In this document: one piece after another, positions 1 to 8,179 of the stretch
Layout of the letters: the number at the start of each line of letters is the position of its first letter
Position numbering within the stretch: position 1 is the first letter of the stretch
Virus record (IMG/VR): IMGVR_UViG_3300042878_001497
Span: 62,001-126,000 of that record
DNA length: 64,000 nucleotides
Direction: 5' to 3' (one strand)
From: a virus
Notes under the pieces: generated by a model
Seen by the model: only the letters and a program-made list of their open reading frames with translations
The model's database searches: none
What the model was told of the DNA's origin: nothing
Translations under genes and position numbers: made by a program

Positions 1-54
1 CCTAACCTAGAGCAATTTTTTACCGAAGAAGAAATTAAAAACTCCAAGCAATGA
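1..54 (+). CDS. C-terminal end of an upstream gene (partial)
   Basis: An open frame runs from the window edge to a TGA at 52-54 and encodes 17 residues ending NSKQ. The next gene starts inside its last codons (CAATGA overlap). This tight overlap is the arrangement used throughout the window and suggests the 7-deazaguanine operon continues upstream. The product cannot be judged from so few residues. Confidence 0.6.
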   Translation, partial: PNLEQFFTEEEIKNSKQ

Positions 55-239
55 CACCCCAGCAGCTAATCGATCAAAATAAAACCTTCTCAGAAGAGTT
101 GCAGCAATGGATTGTACCTCTTATCTTTGTAGACGAAGCTCTTCAGATGAAAACTGCCCAGGATGTAGATGCTAGTATGAAGAGACTTGAAGAAGTAATG
201 CAAGACCTCAACACAGTAATTAGCAAGATAAATGATTAA
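51..239 (+). CDS. small hypothetical protein
   Basis: A 62-residue acidic, mostly helical protein with no motif I recognise. It starts in the stop codon of the preceding frame and overlaps the start of the DpdA-like gene by 8 bases, so it is probably translated as part of the same operon. The heptad-like hydrophobic pattern over its second half suggests a short coiled coil. Confidence 0.6.
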   Translation: MTPQQLIDQNKTFSEELQQWIVPLIFVDEALQMKTAQDVDASMKRLEEVMQDLNTVISKIND

Positions 240-1062
240 AATTGCCCATGAGTCTCCAAAAGCTATTTTTAAAGAGATTCAAGAACTTACCGACTACGAC
301 TACGCTCTAGTTCACCTCTTTGAAGAGGATCCTGAATACCTTCAGAAGTTTAAGGATGCTCTGGCAGCCGGCCGAGAAGTTATTCTAGATAATTCTATTT
401 TTGAGTTAGAAGAAGCTTTTGATGCTAATCGTTTTGCTTACTGGATTAACGAACTTAAGCCAACCTGGTACATCGTTCCTGACTCGTTAGAGAATGTAGA
501 GAAGACTATGTCTAATATGGCAGAATGGAATATACACTATGCTGATAAAGTTCCTGCAGAATGTAAGAAGATTGGAGTAGTACAGGGAAAGACTTACTCT
601 CAGATAGTCAATTGCTACGAATACATGGTCAGTATAGCCGAAGTAGATATGGTGGCAATCTCTTTCGATTACAGTTATTTCCAAGAGAAATTCCCTCATC
701 CTAACAAATACGTTAGCTGGATGCTAGGCCGGGTACAGTTGCTAGGTCGAATGCTTAAAGACGGAGTTATTAATCCTGACGTACCTCACCACCTTTTAGG
801 TTGCGGACTACCTCAAGAGTTTCAATTCTACCGAGAGGCTAAGTACGATTGGATTTACTCCCTAGATACTTCCAATCCTGTGGTTCACGGACTGAAGGAG
901 ATTTACTACAAAGACCAAGGACTGTGGAATAAAGAATCTCAGAAGCTCTTTACCATGATTAACTCCGAAGTTACGGAGAAGCAAATGGAGGTCATTCGTC
1001 ATAATGTTTCACGCTTTAGATGGTTTGCAAATGGAAACGCGCCCGTGGGTAACATTCTTTAG
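232..1062 (+). CDS. dpdA: DpdA-like DNA 7-deazaguanine transglycosylase
   Basis: 276 residues resembling phage members of the queuine tRNA-ribosyltransferase superfamily, which swap guanine for a 7-deazaguanine. Visible pieces are ILDNSIFEL near residue 51, IVPDS near 80, GVVQGKT near 116 and SLDTSNP near 223, matching the barrel-strand motifs and the catalytic aspartates of the family. It is much shorter than bacterial Tgt (about 370 residues), as phage DpdA proteins often are. The same operon carries QueF, which makes preQ1, and a formyltransferase, so the likely substrate base is preQ1 and the likely target is phage DNA. A tRNA target is the main alternative, since the phage also carries a tRNA-Tyr(GTA). 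Family membership is fairly sure; the DNA target is inferred from context. Confidence 0.75.
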   Translation: MIKIAHESPKAIFKEIQELTDYDYALVHLFEEDPEYLQKFKDALAAGREVILDNSIFELEEAFDANRFAYWINELKPTWYIVPDSLENVEKTMSNMAEWNIHYADKVPAECKKIGVVQGKTYSQIVNCYEYMVSIAEVDMVAISFDYSYFQEKFPHPNKYVSWMLGRVQLLGRMLKDGVINPDVPHHLLGCGLPQEFQFYREAKYDWIYSLDTSNPVVHGLKEIYYKDQGLWNKESQKLFTMINSEVTEKQMEVIRHNVSRFRWFANGNAPVGNIL

Positions 1063-1567
1063 TCAGACAGGTTCTGAGATCGTTCAGATCTCGGAAGCTC
1101 TAGGGCGGTGGCCGGATATGATTATTAGTAATCGCCGACCGACTGATGCTAGAATTATTAGTCCTGCTCTTCCTAAAGATCGTCTGTACTTTACCTCCAA
1201 TAAGCCAGAAGCTTACGAATACTTACATTATCTCCGTCAGGCAAAAGATCCGATTGTAACTCTACACGGATGGCTTAGAGTACTTCCTGAAGAGGTTTGT
1301 GACAGTTACGAAGTTTACAACGGTCATCCAGGTTTGATTACCCGCTACCCTGAACTGAAGGGTAAAGATCCTCAGATGCGAGCTTTTGAAGGAGATTATA
1401 ATACTGGTGGTTGCGTGATTCATAAAGTAACTCCCGGAGTAGACGAAGGAGAGATTCTAATGGAAAAAGAAATTAGCATTAGACTGTTGGATCTTGACGG
1501 ACTATTCCGTACATTACATAAGACTTCAGTCAATATGTGGATTGAATTCCTTAAAGAACGTCTATGA
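1031..1567 (+). CDS. PurN-like formyltransferase, candidate dPreQ1 formyltransferase (DpdN-type)
   Basis: 178 residues with the formyltransferase signature of PurN and methionyl-tRNA formyltransferases: YNGHPGL near residue 96 (the catalytic N-x-H) and the downstream VTPGVDEGEIL segment with the conserved aspartate. I place the start at ATG 1031 (METRPW), because the frame then opens with a beta strand and FSQTGSE, like the N terminus of PurN; an ATG at 1004 is possible. The gene overlaps the DpdA-like gene by 32 bases. Purine biosynthesis is unlikely next to dpdA and queF. Published phage work describes a dPreQ1 formyltransferase (DpdN), from memory, which fits this context. The specific substrate is inference. 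Confidence 0.7.
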   Translation: METRPWVTFFSQTGSEIVQISEALGRWPDMIISNRRPTDARIISPALPKDRLYFTSNKPEAYEYLHYLRQAKDPIVTLHGWLRVLPEEVCDSYEVYNGHPGLITRYPELKGKDPQMRAFEGDYNTGGCVIHKVTPGVDEGEILMEKEISIRLLDLDGLFRTLHKTSVNMWIEFLKERL

Positions 1568-2082
1568 TTAAAAGAGTTGCATTAGTAGGAGCTAGTAGTA
1601 CCGGTAAGACGACTGTGTATGAGCTTCTTAAGAATCAGTTCCCGAAGTGGGAGTTTGTAAATGAGAGTACTCGTTCGGTAGCTCGTTACGGCTTTCCTAT
1701 CAATGAACTAGGTACTACAGAAACTCAGTTAGCTATCTCAAGCTTTCATTTAGAGGCATTGCTTAAACCTTATAATCTTATTCTGGATCGTTGTTACTTA
1801 GATCTAATAGTTTACTCTCGTCATATGCCGGGACTATCTCAATCAGGCTTAGATTTTATCGAAGCTACCTGGCAGCGAGTTCAAGACGAATATACTCATT
1901 ATATCTACTTTCCTATCGAATTCGATGCAGTCGATGACGGAGAAAGAAGTGTTGATGAAGATTGGAGAAAAATTATCGACGAAGAGTTCAAGTATCAATT
2001 AGACCTAACAGACAGGCATTACCTGACTGTAACCGGTTCACCTATGCAAAGAGTAAATCAAATCCTTAAATACATTAAATAA
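1564..2082 (+). CDS. P-loop kinase, NadR/AAA_28-like
   Basis: 172 residues with a clear Walker A motif, GASSTGKTT, at residues 9-17 and a kinase-like LDRCYLDL strand near residue 75. The overall look is that of the NadR-type nucleoside/nucleotide kinase family, often annotated AAA_28. It overlaps the formyltransferase stop by 4 bases and the QueF start by 1 base (TAATG), so the four genes are translationally coupled. Its role in the modification pathway is not obvious, because DpdA inserts the free base after replication. It may act on a cofactor such as nicotinamide riboside, or on a nucleoside. Confidence 0.65.
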   Translation: MIKRVALVGASSTGKTTVYELLKNQFPKWEFVNESTRSVARYGFPINELGTTETQLAISSFHLEALLKPYNLILDRCYLDLIVYSRHMPGLSQSGLDFIEATWQRVQDEYTHYIYFPIEFDAVDDGERSVDEDWRKIIDEEFKYQLDLTDRHYLTVTGSPMQRVNQILKYIK

Positions 2083-2996
2083 TGGACGCTAACAAGAATC
2101 AAAGCGCAGTTGTAGAGATTGCAAGTAAACACCTCGGACAGGTAGGTGGTGCAGGCTACTCAGACAAATACGATCCCTCACTGCTAGTAGCAGTACCTCG
2201 TTACCTCAACCGAGAGGCTTACGGCATCAAAGAAGACAGCCTACCTTTCGTAGGAGTTGATTCATGGAATGCCTACGAAGTATCAGCAATCACAGAGAAG
2301 GGACGTCCGGTAGCAGGCATGCTTAAGATTGTATGCCCGGCCGATTCACCATTCCACGTTGAGTCAAAGTCAATCAAGCTTTACCTCAACTCATTCAATA
2401 TGACTCCTTTTGGCAAGACAGCCAAAGAGTGTATCAAGTTTATCGAAACTCAAGTAGCTAAGGACCTTACCGAGCTTCTGCAAGGGGATGTTATTTGTAC
2501 CTTCTTCGGTAACGATTACGGAGTTGAGTTTCAATTCGATGGCTACCAAGACCTAGCCGGTCTAGTAAACCTAGATGAAGTAGAATTTACTTCATTCCAC
2601 TCAGATGCTTCTCAATTGAAGGTCTGGGAGGTAAAAGAAGAAAACGTTGTTAAAGAGATTCATTCAGACCTTCTACGTTCTAACTGCCGGGTAACTAATC
2701 AGCCGGACTGGGGTGATGTTTACATCCGTATGGAAGGTAAGAACGTAGCTGATGAAGCATCACTAGCACAGTACATTGTATCTCACCGCCAGGTCTCTCA
2801 CTTCCACGAAGAGATCTGTGAGATGATATTTACTCATCTCATGCAAGCTTATCAGCCTGAAAAACTGATGGTTGCATGTCTTTATACGCGACGTGGAGGA
2901 ATTGATATTAATCCTATTCGAGCCACTCATGCCGAATTGATCCCGGGATGGTTTAAGGATTCGAATAAACGGATGAAAAAAACTTTACGTCAATAA
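2082..2996 (+). CDS. queF: QueF-like 7-cyano-7-deazaguanine reductase
   Basis: 304 residues matching the long, E. coli-type QueF that reduces preQ0 to preQ1 with NADPH. Diagnostic motifs are ESKSIKLYLNSF near residue 98 (substrate binding), SNCRVTNQPDWGD with the catalytic cysteine at about residue 202, SHRQVSHFHEEICE near 233 and YTRRGGIDINPIR near 266. The gene closes the modification operon and is followed by a hairpin and the polymerase promoter. No preQ0 synthesis genes (folE, queD, queE, queC) are visible in this window, so preQ0 must come from the host or from phage genes outside it. Confidence 0.9.
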   Translation: MDANKNQSAVVEIASKHLGQVGGAGYSDKYDPSLLVAVPRYLNREAYGIKEDSLPFVGVDSWNAYEVSAITEKGRPVAGMLKIVCPADSPFHVESKSIKLYLNSFNMTPFGKTAKECIKFIETQVAKDLTELLQGDVICTFFGNDYGVEFQFDGYQDLAGLVNLDEVEFTSFHSDASQLKVWEVKEENVVKEIHSDLLRSNCRVTNQPDWGDVYIRMEGKNVADEASLAQYIVSHRQVSHFHEEICEMIFTHLMQAYQPEKLMVACLYTRRGGIDINPIRATHAELIPGWFKDSNKRMKKTLRQ

Positions 2997-2997
2997 G

Positions 2998-3030
2998 TTG
3001 GAGCCTACGGGCTCCTTTCTTATTTTTAGA
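2998..3030 (+). promoter_or_regulatory. promoter with nested terminator hairpin, upstream of polA
   Basis: TTG at 2998-3000, exactly 20 bases, then TATTTTTAGA. The spacer holds the perfect hairpin GGAGCC-tacg-GGCTCC followed by TTTCTTATTTTT, a plausible intrinsic terminator for the upstream operon. The polymerase ATG lies only 4 bases after the -7 box, so its mRNA should be nearly leaderless. Confidence 0.7.
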
Positions 3031-3033
3031 TAT

Positions 3034-5367
3034 ATGGCTATAGAAAAAAAGTACTACCTGGTTACAGACAAAGAGACTGTTAACCTACTTATTCAACACA
3101 TCCAAGAATCAAAGGTTATCGCTTATGATACCGAGACTGACTCCCTCAACATGAGGAAAGGTCAGATTATAGGATTCTCCGTATCGGGGGATATCGGGAT
3201 GGGGTTCTACCTCCCTACTATGGCCTGGAACCACCAGACCGGTACCCTAGATGAACTTAATATTGAAGGGGTACCTTGCCACTCTATAGCAAAAAAAATC
3301 TTACCTATGCTTATCGGCAAGAGGCTTGTGATGCACAACGCATCGTTTGACTGCCGGTTTACTAAAAACTTCTACGGGGTGGACCTCCTAGAGAGTTTAT
3401 GGGTAGATACTGCCTTACTAGTCCACACCGTCCAAGAGGAGGGTGCAGGGATGGGGGTATTCGGTCTTAAGTCCCTAGCAATATCAGTACAAAATGAAAT
3501 CGGACTCGACGTCGAAAAAGCTGCTAACGAAGAGCAGGTCCTTCTCAAGGAATCTATTAAAGCCAACGGAGGTTCAGCTACTAAGGAAAACTACGAGATT
3601 TATAAAGCCGACATGGGGCTCCTGGGTAAGTATGCTGCTGCTGATACCGACCTTACTCTTCGTCTGTGCAGTCATTTTATGGACGTCCTTCAACGAGAGG
3701 GTCTTGAGAAATTCTTCTTCGAAGATGAAGTAATGCCCCTTTACAAGGAGGTTACTATCCCGATGGAGGAGATGGGTGTTGATTTGAATATAGATTTGCT
3801 GCTTGAGACCAGGGATGAGATTTTAAAAGACTTAGCTGAGAATAAGCAGATCGTTCTTAAATCTTTGATAGGTACTAAGGCCGGCCAGGAATGGGTGGTA
3901 GACACTGCTCTAAATGAGTTCCCGCCCTCTAACAAAGGTACATGGGCACAGACACTAGCCGAGCGATACTCCCTCTCTCTGCCTAAATCTGATAAGACTG
4001 GTAAGTTCTCTATTACTAAAAAGACTTTAGAGGAGCTGGAAGATTCTCCTGCTAAGGAGTACCTACTGACCGGGGACCTAAACCTCTTAGATACTATGGA
4101 GGCTATGAAGATCTCGATGTCTTTATGGAAGCAAAAGAACGACGGTGACTATGTTAACATCCAGTCTAAAAAACACCTAGGAGAGATAGCATTCAAGTAT
4201 ATGAATATCCGGGCTAGATCTCAGACCGCTAAAGGTCAGGATCAGTTCGATATGGATATGCTAGAGGACTTATCTAAGACTCATTCCTGGGCTGAGAACC
4301 TCCGGGTTTATAATAAGCTTCTTAAGATTAAGTCCACTTACATCGATCGGTTTGTTGATAATGCCGAAGATGGGAAGTACTTCTTCTACTTCAAGCAGCA
4401 CGGTACGGTTTCTGGCCGATACGGCTCCGATGCCCAGCAGCTACCCAAACCCAAGGAAGAGGGTGAGGACGTTCCAATTATCGTTAAGTACAATAACGCC
4501 GTCAGGGCTTTCTTGATAGCGGGAGAAGGAAGGAAGATTATCGATGCTGACTATGAGTCACTGGAACCTCACTGCTTTGCTTCAGTATCCGGGGATAGAG
4601 GTCTGCAAGATATCTTTAATAACGGGTGGGACTTTTACTCTACAGTCGCTATTAAGGCCGAAAAGCTTGAACAGGATACAGTCAACTACCCTAATGGAGT
4701 TAGTCCGGATAAAAAATCTCCGGTCTACCTTAAGAAGATCGATCCCGTTAAAAGGAATAAAGCCAAGGCTTACTCGCTAGGAATAGCTTACGGAATGGAG
4801 GCTTACGCGTTAGGAAAATCTTTGGACATAGATCAGAAAGCAGCCCAGATCCTAGTTGACGGCTACTTGGATGGGTTCCCCGAACTTAAAGCCTGGAGGA
4901 TCAACTCCCGTCAGCACGTCAAAGAGCACGGCTCTATCAAAAATAAAGTAGGCCGGATAAGGCACCTGCCTAAAGTCCAGAGACTCTACCAGAAGTACGG
5001 AGATCAGATCATGGACTGGAGATATAGGAATGAGCTCGCTAATACCTACGGCAAGGAACAGGTCATGAGTATGTATAGGGATTATCGCAACGGACTTAAT
5101 AACTGCTTGAACTATCAGCTGCAATCACTAGCAGCGGCTGTTGTTAACCGGGCTGCTATCCAGATCAATCGTAAGTTAAAAGAGATGGGGATTGACGGCC
5201 GGGTTCAGGCTCAGGTCCATGACCAGCTTATAATTAACGTCCCTGAACATCAAGCCGAGTTAGTAGCACCTATCGTAAAAGAGATCATGGAAAACACCAC
5301 CCAGCTAGAAGGAGTAACTCTAAAAGCACCTCCTGAGATTACAAACAATTGGAGAGATGGGCACTAA
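3034..5367 (+). CDS. polA: PolA-family DNA polymerase with 3'-5' exonuclease
   Basis: 777 residues. The N-terminal DnaQ-like proofreading domain shows ExoI DTE at residues 32-34, ExoII HNASFD near 110 and ExoIII YAAADTD near 200. The family A polymerase domain shows motif A (DADYESLEPH, about 503), motif B (KAKAYSLGIAYG, about 575) and motif C (QVHDQL, about 727). Motif C normally reads HDE; here it is HDQ, while the metal-binding aspartate is kept. There is no 5' nuclease domain, as in T7-type polymerases. I start it at ATG 3034 because the promoter lies just upstream and the upstream in-frame codons fall in the terminator hairpin. It is the likely replicative polymerase of the phage. Confidence 0.92.
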   Translation: MAIEKKYYLVTDKETVNLLIQHIQESKVIAYDTETDSLNMRKGQIIGFSVSGDIGMGFYLPTMAWNHQTGTLDELNIEGVPCHSIAKKILPMLIGKRLVMHNASFDCRFTKNFYGVDLLESLWVDTALLVHTVQEEGAGMGVFGLKSLAISVQNEIGLDVEKAANEEQVLLKESIKANGGSATKENYEIYKADMGLLGKYAAADTDLTLRLCSHFMDVLQREGLEKFFFEDEVMPLYKEVTIPMEEMGVDLNIDLLLETRDEILKDLAENKQIVLKSLIGTKAGQEWVVDTALNEFPPSNKGTWAQTLAERYSLSLPKSDKTGKFSITKKTLEELEDSPAKEYLLTGDLNLLDTMEAMKISMSLWKQKNDGDYVNIQSKKHLGEIAFKYMNIRARSQTAKGQDQFDMDMLEDLSKTHSWAENLRVYNKLLKIKSTYIDRFVDNAEDGKYFFYFKQHGTVSGRYGSDAQQLPKPKEEGEDVPIIVKYNNAVRAFLIAGEGRKIIDADYESLEPHCFASVSGDRGLQDIFNNGWDFYSTVAIKAEKLEQDTVNYPNGVSPDKKSPVYLKKIDPVKRNKAKAYSLGIAYGMEAYALGKSLDIDQKAAQILVDGYLDGFPELKAWRINSRQHVKEHGSIKNKVGRIRHLPKVQRLYQKYGDQIMDWRYRNELANTYGKEQVMSMYRDYRNGLNNCLNYQLQSLAAAVVNRAAIQINRKLKEMGIDGRVQAQVHDQLIINVPEHQAELVAPIVKEIMENTTQLEGVTLKAPPEITNNWRDGH

Positions 5368-5397
5368 AATAAAAAGTTTATATATTTATATAAAAGA

Positions 5398-5475
5398 GCA
5401 GGGGACCGCTCTAAATGGCTTACCGATTGGGAGCCGGGTTATACTAATTTATTAATAAAAATAGATCTAAGGACT
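5398..5475 (+). other. leader of the Hsp20 gene, with half of an inverted repeat
   Basis: Non-coding. It begins with GCAGGGGACC at 5398-5407, the perfect complement of GGTCCCCTGC at 5927-5936 just past the Hsp20 gene. A local hairpin AGAGC/GCTCT is also possible. A TATATTTATATAAA stretch just upstream (about 5390) resembles other -7 elements here but lacks a clear TTG at the right distance. Confidence 0.4.
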
Positions 5476-5916
5476 ATGACACACATCAAGTACACTCCGT
5501 GGACTGCAGACTATACGTCATCCACATTCGACATCCTATTCAAGGATTTCTTTAACACGAACTCAACGTTCGTATCACCGATCGACCAAAAGATCGGACA
5601 TCCAGTAGACATTTATGAAACCGAAAAAGGGTTATTCTTCGAGATCGCCGCAACGGGGCTATCGAAGCAAGATATCAAAATCTCAATTGAAGGTGAAATC
5701 CTTCGAATTATTCACGATAAAGTGGAAGAACAGGTCGATAAGACTAAAGTTCGTTATTACAACAAAGGACTTAGTAGACGATCATTCAATCTAGGTTATA
5801 AAATTGCTCGTAGGTTTGACCTCAGCACAATTGACGCCCAGATGAAAGACGGATTGCTTAAGATCTTCTTACCTCACACCGAGGAACATAAACCTCAAGA
5901 AGTAAAGATTAAGTAA
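5476..5916 (+). CDS. small heat shock protein, Hsp20/alpha-crystallin family
   Basis: 146 residues with an alpha-crystallin domain over roughly residues 35-135: YETEKGLFFEIAATGLSKQDIKISIE in the first part and the family-typical SRRSFNLG segment near residue 96. It should hold unfolded proteins for refolding, and it sits immediately upstream of the phage groES/groEL pair. The start at ATG 5476 gives the usual length for the family. The gene is flanked by a 10-base perfect inverted repeat. Confidence 0.9.
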   Translation: MTHIKYTPWTADYTSSTFDILFKDFFNTNSTFVSPIDQKIGHPVDIYETEKGLFFEIAATGLSKQDIKISIEGEILRIIHDKVEEQVDKTKVRYYNKGLSRRSFNLGYKIARRFDLSTIDAQMKDGLLKIFLPHTEEHKPQEVKIK

Positions 5917-5924
5917 AGTTACAT

Positions 5925-5957
5925 TTGGTCCCCTGCGATTTTTTTCGTATCTTTAAG
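5925..5957 (+). promoter_or_regulatory. promoter for the chaperonin unit
   Basis: TTTGG, 20 bases after TTG, then TATCTTTAAG. The leader ends CAGTTATG. The spacer contains GGTCCCCTGC followed by a run of T, so it may also end the Hsp20 transcript by pairing with the upstream GCAGGGGACC. Confidence 0.7.
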
Positions 5958-5974
5958 TATTAATCAAAACAGTT

Positions 5975-6256
5975 ATGGCAAGAGGTAAAAAAGTTGGCCA
6001 CGTAAAGCCGCAAGTCACTATTAAAGATGACTCTATCACTCCCTACTATATTAGTATGGACGAGAATCAATTCACCGTTCAGGTGGAAGGTTCCACTCTC
6101 CCGCTAGGCTACTACAGTAGGTTAGATGGAGCTGTAAAACGTATTGCAAAATACAAAGTACTGGAGAATCTTAATCAATCTACAGTTGACCTGACGGACT
6201 TTTTAAAGGCTTACGATAAAGTATTAACGCAAATTAATGACCGAATTCCGGTATGA
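5975..6256 (+). CDS. hypothetical protein, first gene of the chaperonin operon
   Basis: 93 residues with a basic N terminus (ARGKKVGHVKPQ) and no recognised domain. It overlaps groES by 4 bases, so it is cotranscribed with the chaperonins. A capsid-assembly or regulatory role could be guessed from this position but nothing in the sequence shows it. Confidence 0.65.
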   Translation: MARGKKVGHVKPQVTIKDDSITPYYISMDENQFTVQVEGSTLPLGYYSRLDGAVKRIAKYKVLENLNQSTVDLTDFLKAYDKVLTQINDRIPV

Positions 6257-6552
6257 AGAAACTAATTCCACTTAACGACCGTATTGTGGTAAAGCCGATC
6301 GAAGAGGTCGAGCAGACTTACGGTAACATCATTATTGCCGATATGGGCAGAGAGCGCCCAGAGATGGGCGAAGTAATCGCAGTAGGACCTGGACGTATGT
6401 CAGAATACGGCAAGTTTGTTCCAGTGAACGTAAACGTTGGCGATATTGTACTCCTTCCTAAAATTGGTACCATCCGAGTTGAATTCGATGGTGAAGAGTA
6501 TTATATTGGTCAAGCAAGAGAAATCCTTTGTAAAGTAATCGAAAATGAGTAA
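6253..6552 (+). CDS. groES: GroES co-chaperonin
   Basis: 99 residues, full length for Cpn10. It begins LIPLNDRIVVKPIEE, has a mobile-loop region around residues 18-32 ending in NIIIAD (where E. coli GroES has GGIVL), and ends with EILCKVIE. It forms the heptameric lid for the GroEL encoded next. The start and stop overlap both neighbours, indicating coupled translation. The loop lacks the usual GG pair, which might tune affinity for this GroEL. Confidence 0.9.
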   Translation: MKKLIPLNDRIVVKPIEEVEQTYGNIIIADMGRERPEMGEVIAVGPGRMSEYGKFVPVNVNVGDIVLLPKIGTIRVEFDGEEYYIGQAREILCKVIENE

Positions 6553-8179
6553 GAAGATTGAATTTTCAAATCAAGCCCGCGAACAGCTCCTTGCTGGAGT
6601 TGAGAAGCTTGCTAACGCAGTAGCTTCCACCCTCGGTCCTAACGGCCGGAATGTTATTATCGAACAGCAGATGGGTAATCCGGTCTCAACCAAGGATGGT
6701 GTTACGGTAGCCAAAGCAATCGAGCTAGAAGACACTATCGAGAATATGGGTGCCCAGCTTGTGAAGCAGGCCTCAATCAAGACTGCAGACGGAGCCGGTG
6801 ATGGTACTACTACCTCAACTCTCCTTGCATACGAAATTTACAAAGAAGGTTTGAAGCATCTGGATAAGCACAACGCAGTAGACATTAGCCGAGGTGTGGC
6901 TAAGGCTACCAAAGAGGTTGTAGCTTACCTAGAGCAACAAGCCCGAGAAATTACCGACGAAAATCAACTTCGTCAGGTAGCAACTATCTCAGCTAATAAC
7001 GACCCTGAGGTGGGAGAGCTAATCGCTGCAGCTATGGACAAGGTGGGGCGTGACGGCGTAGTGACTATCGAAGAATCTCGCACAGGCGAGACCTACCTAG
7101 AGACGGTAGAGGGTATGCAGTTTAATCGTGGATATAAATCAATTTACTTTGTAACTGATAATAACACGATGACGGCTGCATTGAGCAACCCACTGGTTTT
7201 AATTGCAGATAAAAAGATCACTGCCGCCAAAGAGCTTCTTCCAATCCTGGAAGCATGTTCAGCTCAGAACAAAGCTCTGTTAATCATTGCCGATGATATC
7301 GATGGCGAGGCTCTCTCCACCCTGGTCGTAAATAAGATGCGAGGAATCTTGCAAGTAGTAGCAGTTAAGGCTCCAGAATTTGGAGATCGTAAAAAAGCTA
7401 TGCTAGAAGATATCGCTACGCTGACCGGTGGTCAAGTTGTATCAACTGAGAAAGGAATGCGACTGGATAAGTTCAATCCTGATTGGTTAGGTTCAGCCCG
7501 CAAAGTTACCATCGGTAAAGAAGAAACCACGATTGTGGATGGCAAAGGAGCTTCTGAAGCTATTGAAACCCGGGTAGATGAGATCAAAGCTCTGATCGAT
7601 AATGCTAAATCTCCTTTCGAAAAAGAGACTCTCCAGGATCGATTAGGACGATTGATTGGCGGTGTAGCGATTGTTTACGTCGGAGGTCAATCAGAACTTG
7701 AGATGAAAGAGAAGAAAGATCGAGTAGAGGATGCATTGCATGCTACTAAGGCAGCCCTTCAAGAAGGTATTCTGCCAGGTGGTGGTACCGCTCTTTTAAA
7801 TGCAGCTGAATACCTGCATGCTAACAAGACACTAGTACCGTTTGCAAATACTTCTGCAGAACTCGGCTATACAATCCTTCTACAGGCTATCAACAAACCT
7901 TTCTTTAAGATTTTATCCAATGCCGGATACGAACAAGGATACTCAGAAGATATTATGAATGAGGTCCTTAATTCAGATAATTTCTGGCAAGGATTTAATC
8001 TACGTACCGAAGAGTATGTTGATATGTTTGAGGAAGGTATTATCGACCCTGCCAAGGTAACACGCCTGGCGCTAGAAAATGCAGCTTCGATTGCAGGTAC
8101 TATGCTAACAACCGAATGTGTTGTAAGCAACCTAAAAGAGAAGAGCAGCGATCCTATGGATTTTAATTCAATGATGTAA
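6545..8179 (+). CDS. groL: GroEL chaperonin
   Basis: 544 residues, normal length. ATP-site motifs are intact: STLGPNGRNV near residue 27, KDGVTVAK near 52 and DGAGDGTTT near 83, and the C-terminal half has the GGGTALL segment near 411. It lacks the usual Gly-Met tail and ends DPMDFNSMM, which differs from typical host GroEL and suggests a long phage history. With GroES and Hsp20 it would give the phage its own folding system, probably for capsid or tail proteins. Confidence 0.95.
   Translation: MSKKIEFSNQAREQLLAGVEKLANAVASTLGPNGRNVIIEQQMGNPVSTKDGVTVAKAIELEDTIENMGAQLVKQASIKTADGAGDGTTTSTLLAYEIYKEGLKHLDKHNAVDISRGVAKATKEVVAYLEQQAREITDENQLRQVATISANNDPEVGELIAAAMDKVGRDGVVTIEESRTGETYLETVEGMQFNRGYKSIYFVTDNNTMTAALSNPLVLIADKKITAAKELLPILEACSAQNKALLIIADDIDGEALSTLVVNKMRGILQVVAVKAPEFGDRKKAMLEDIATLTGGQVVSTEKGMRLDKFNPDWLGSARKVTIGKEETTIVDGKGASEAIETRVDEIKALIDNAKSPFEKETLQDRLGRLIGGVAIVYVGGQSELEMKEKKDRVEDALHATKAALQEGILPGGGTALLNAAEYLHANKTLVPFANTSAELGYTILLQAINKPFFKILSNAGYEQGYSEDIMNEVLNSDNFWQGFNLRTEEYVDMFEEGIIDPAKVTRLALENAASIAGTMLTTECVVSNLKEKSSDPMDFNSMM

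Noticed and set aside
3000-3033. Polymerase start at TTG 2998
   Set aside because: Those codons are the terminator hairpin and promoter; the ATG at 3034 begins the conserved domain.
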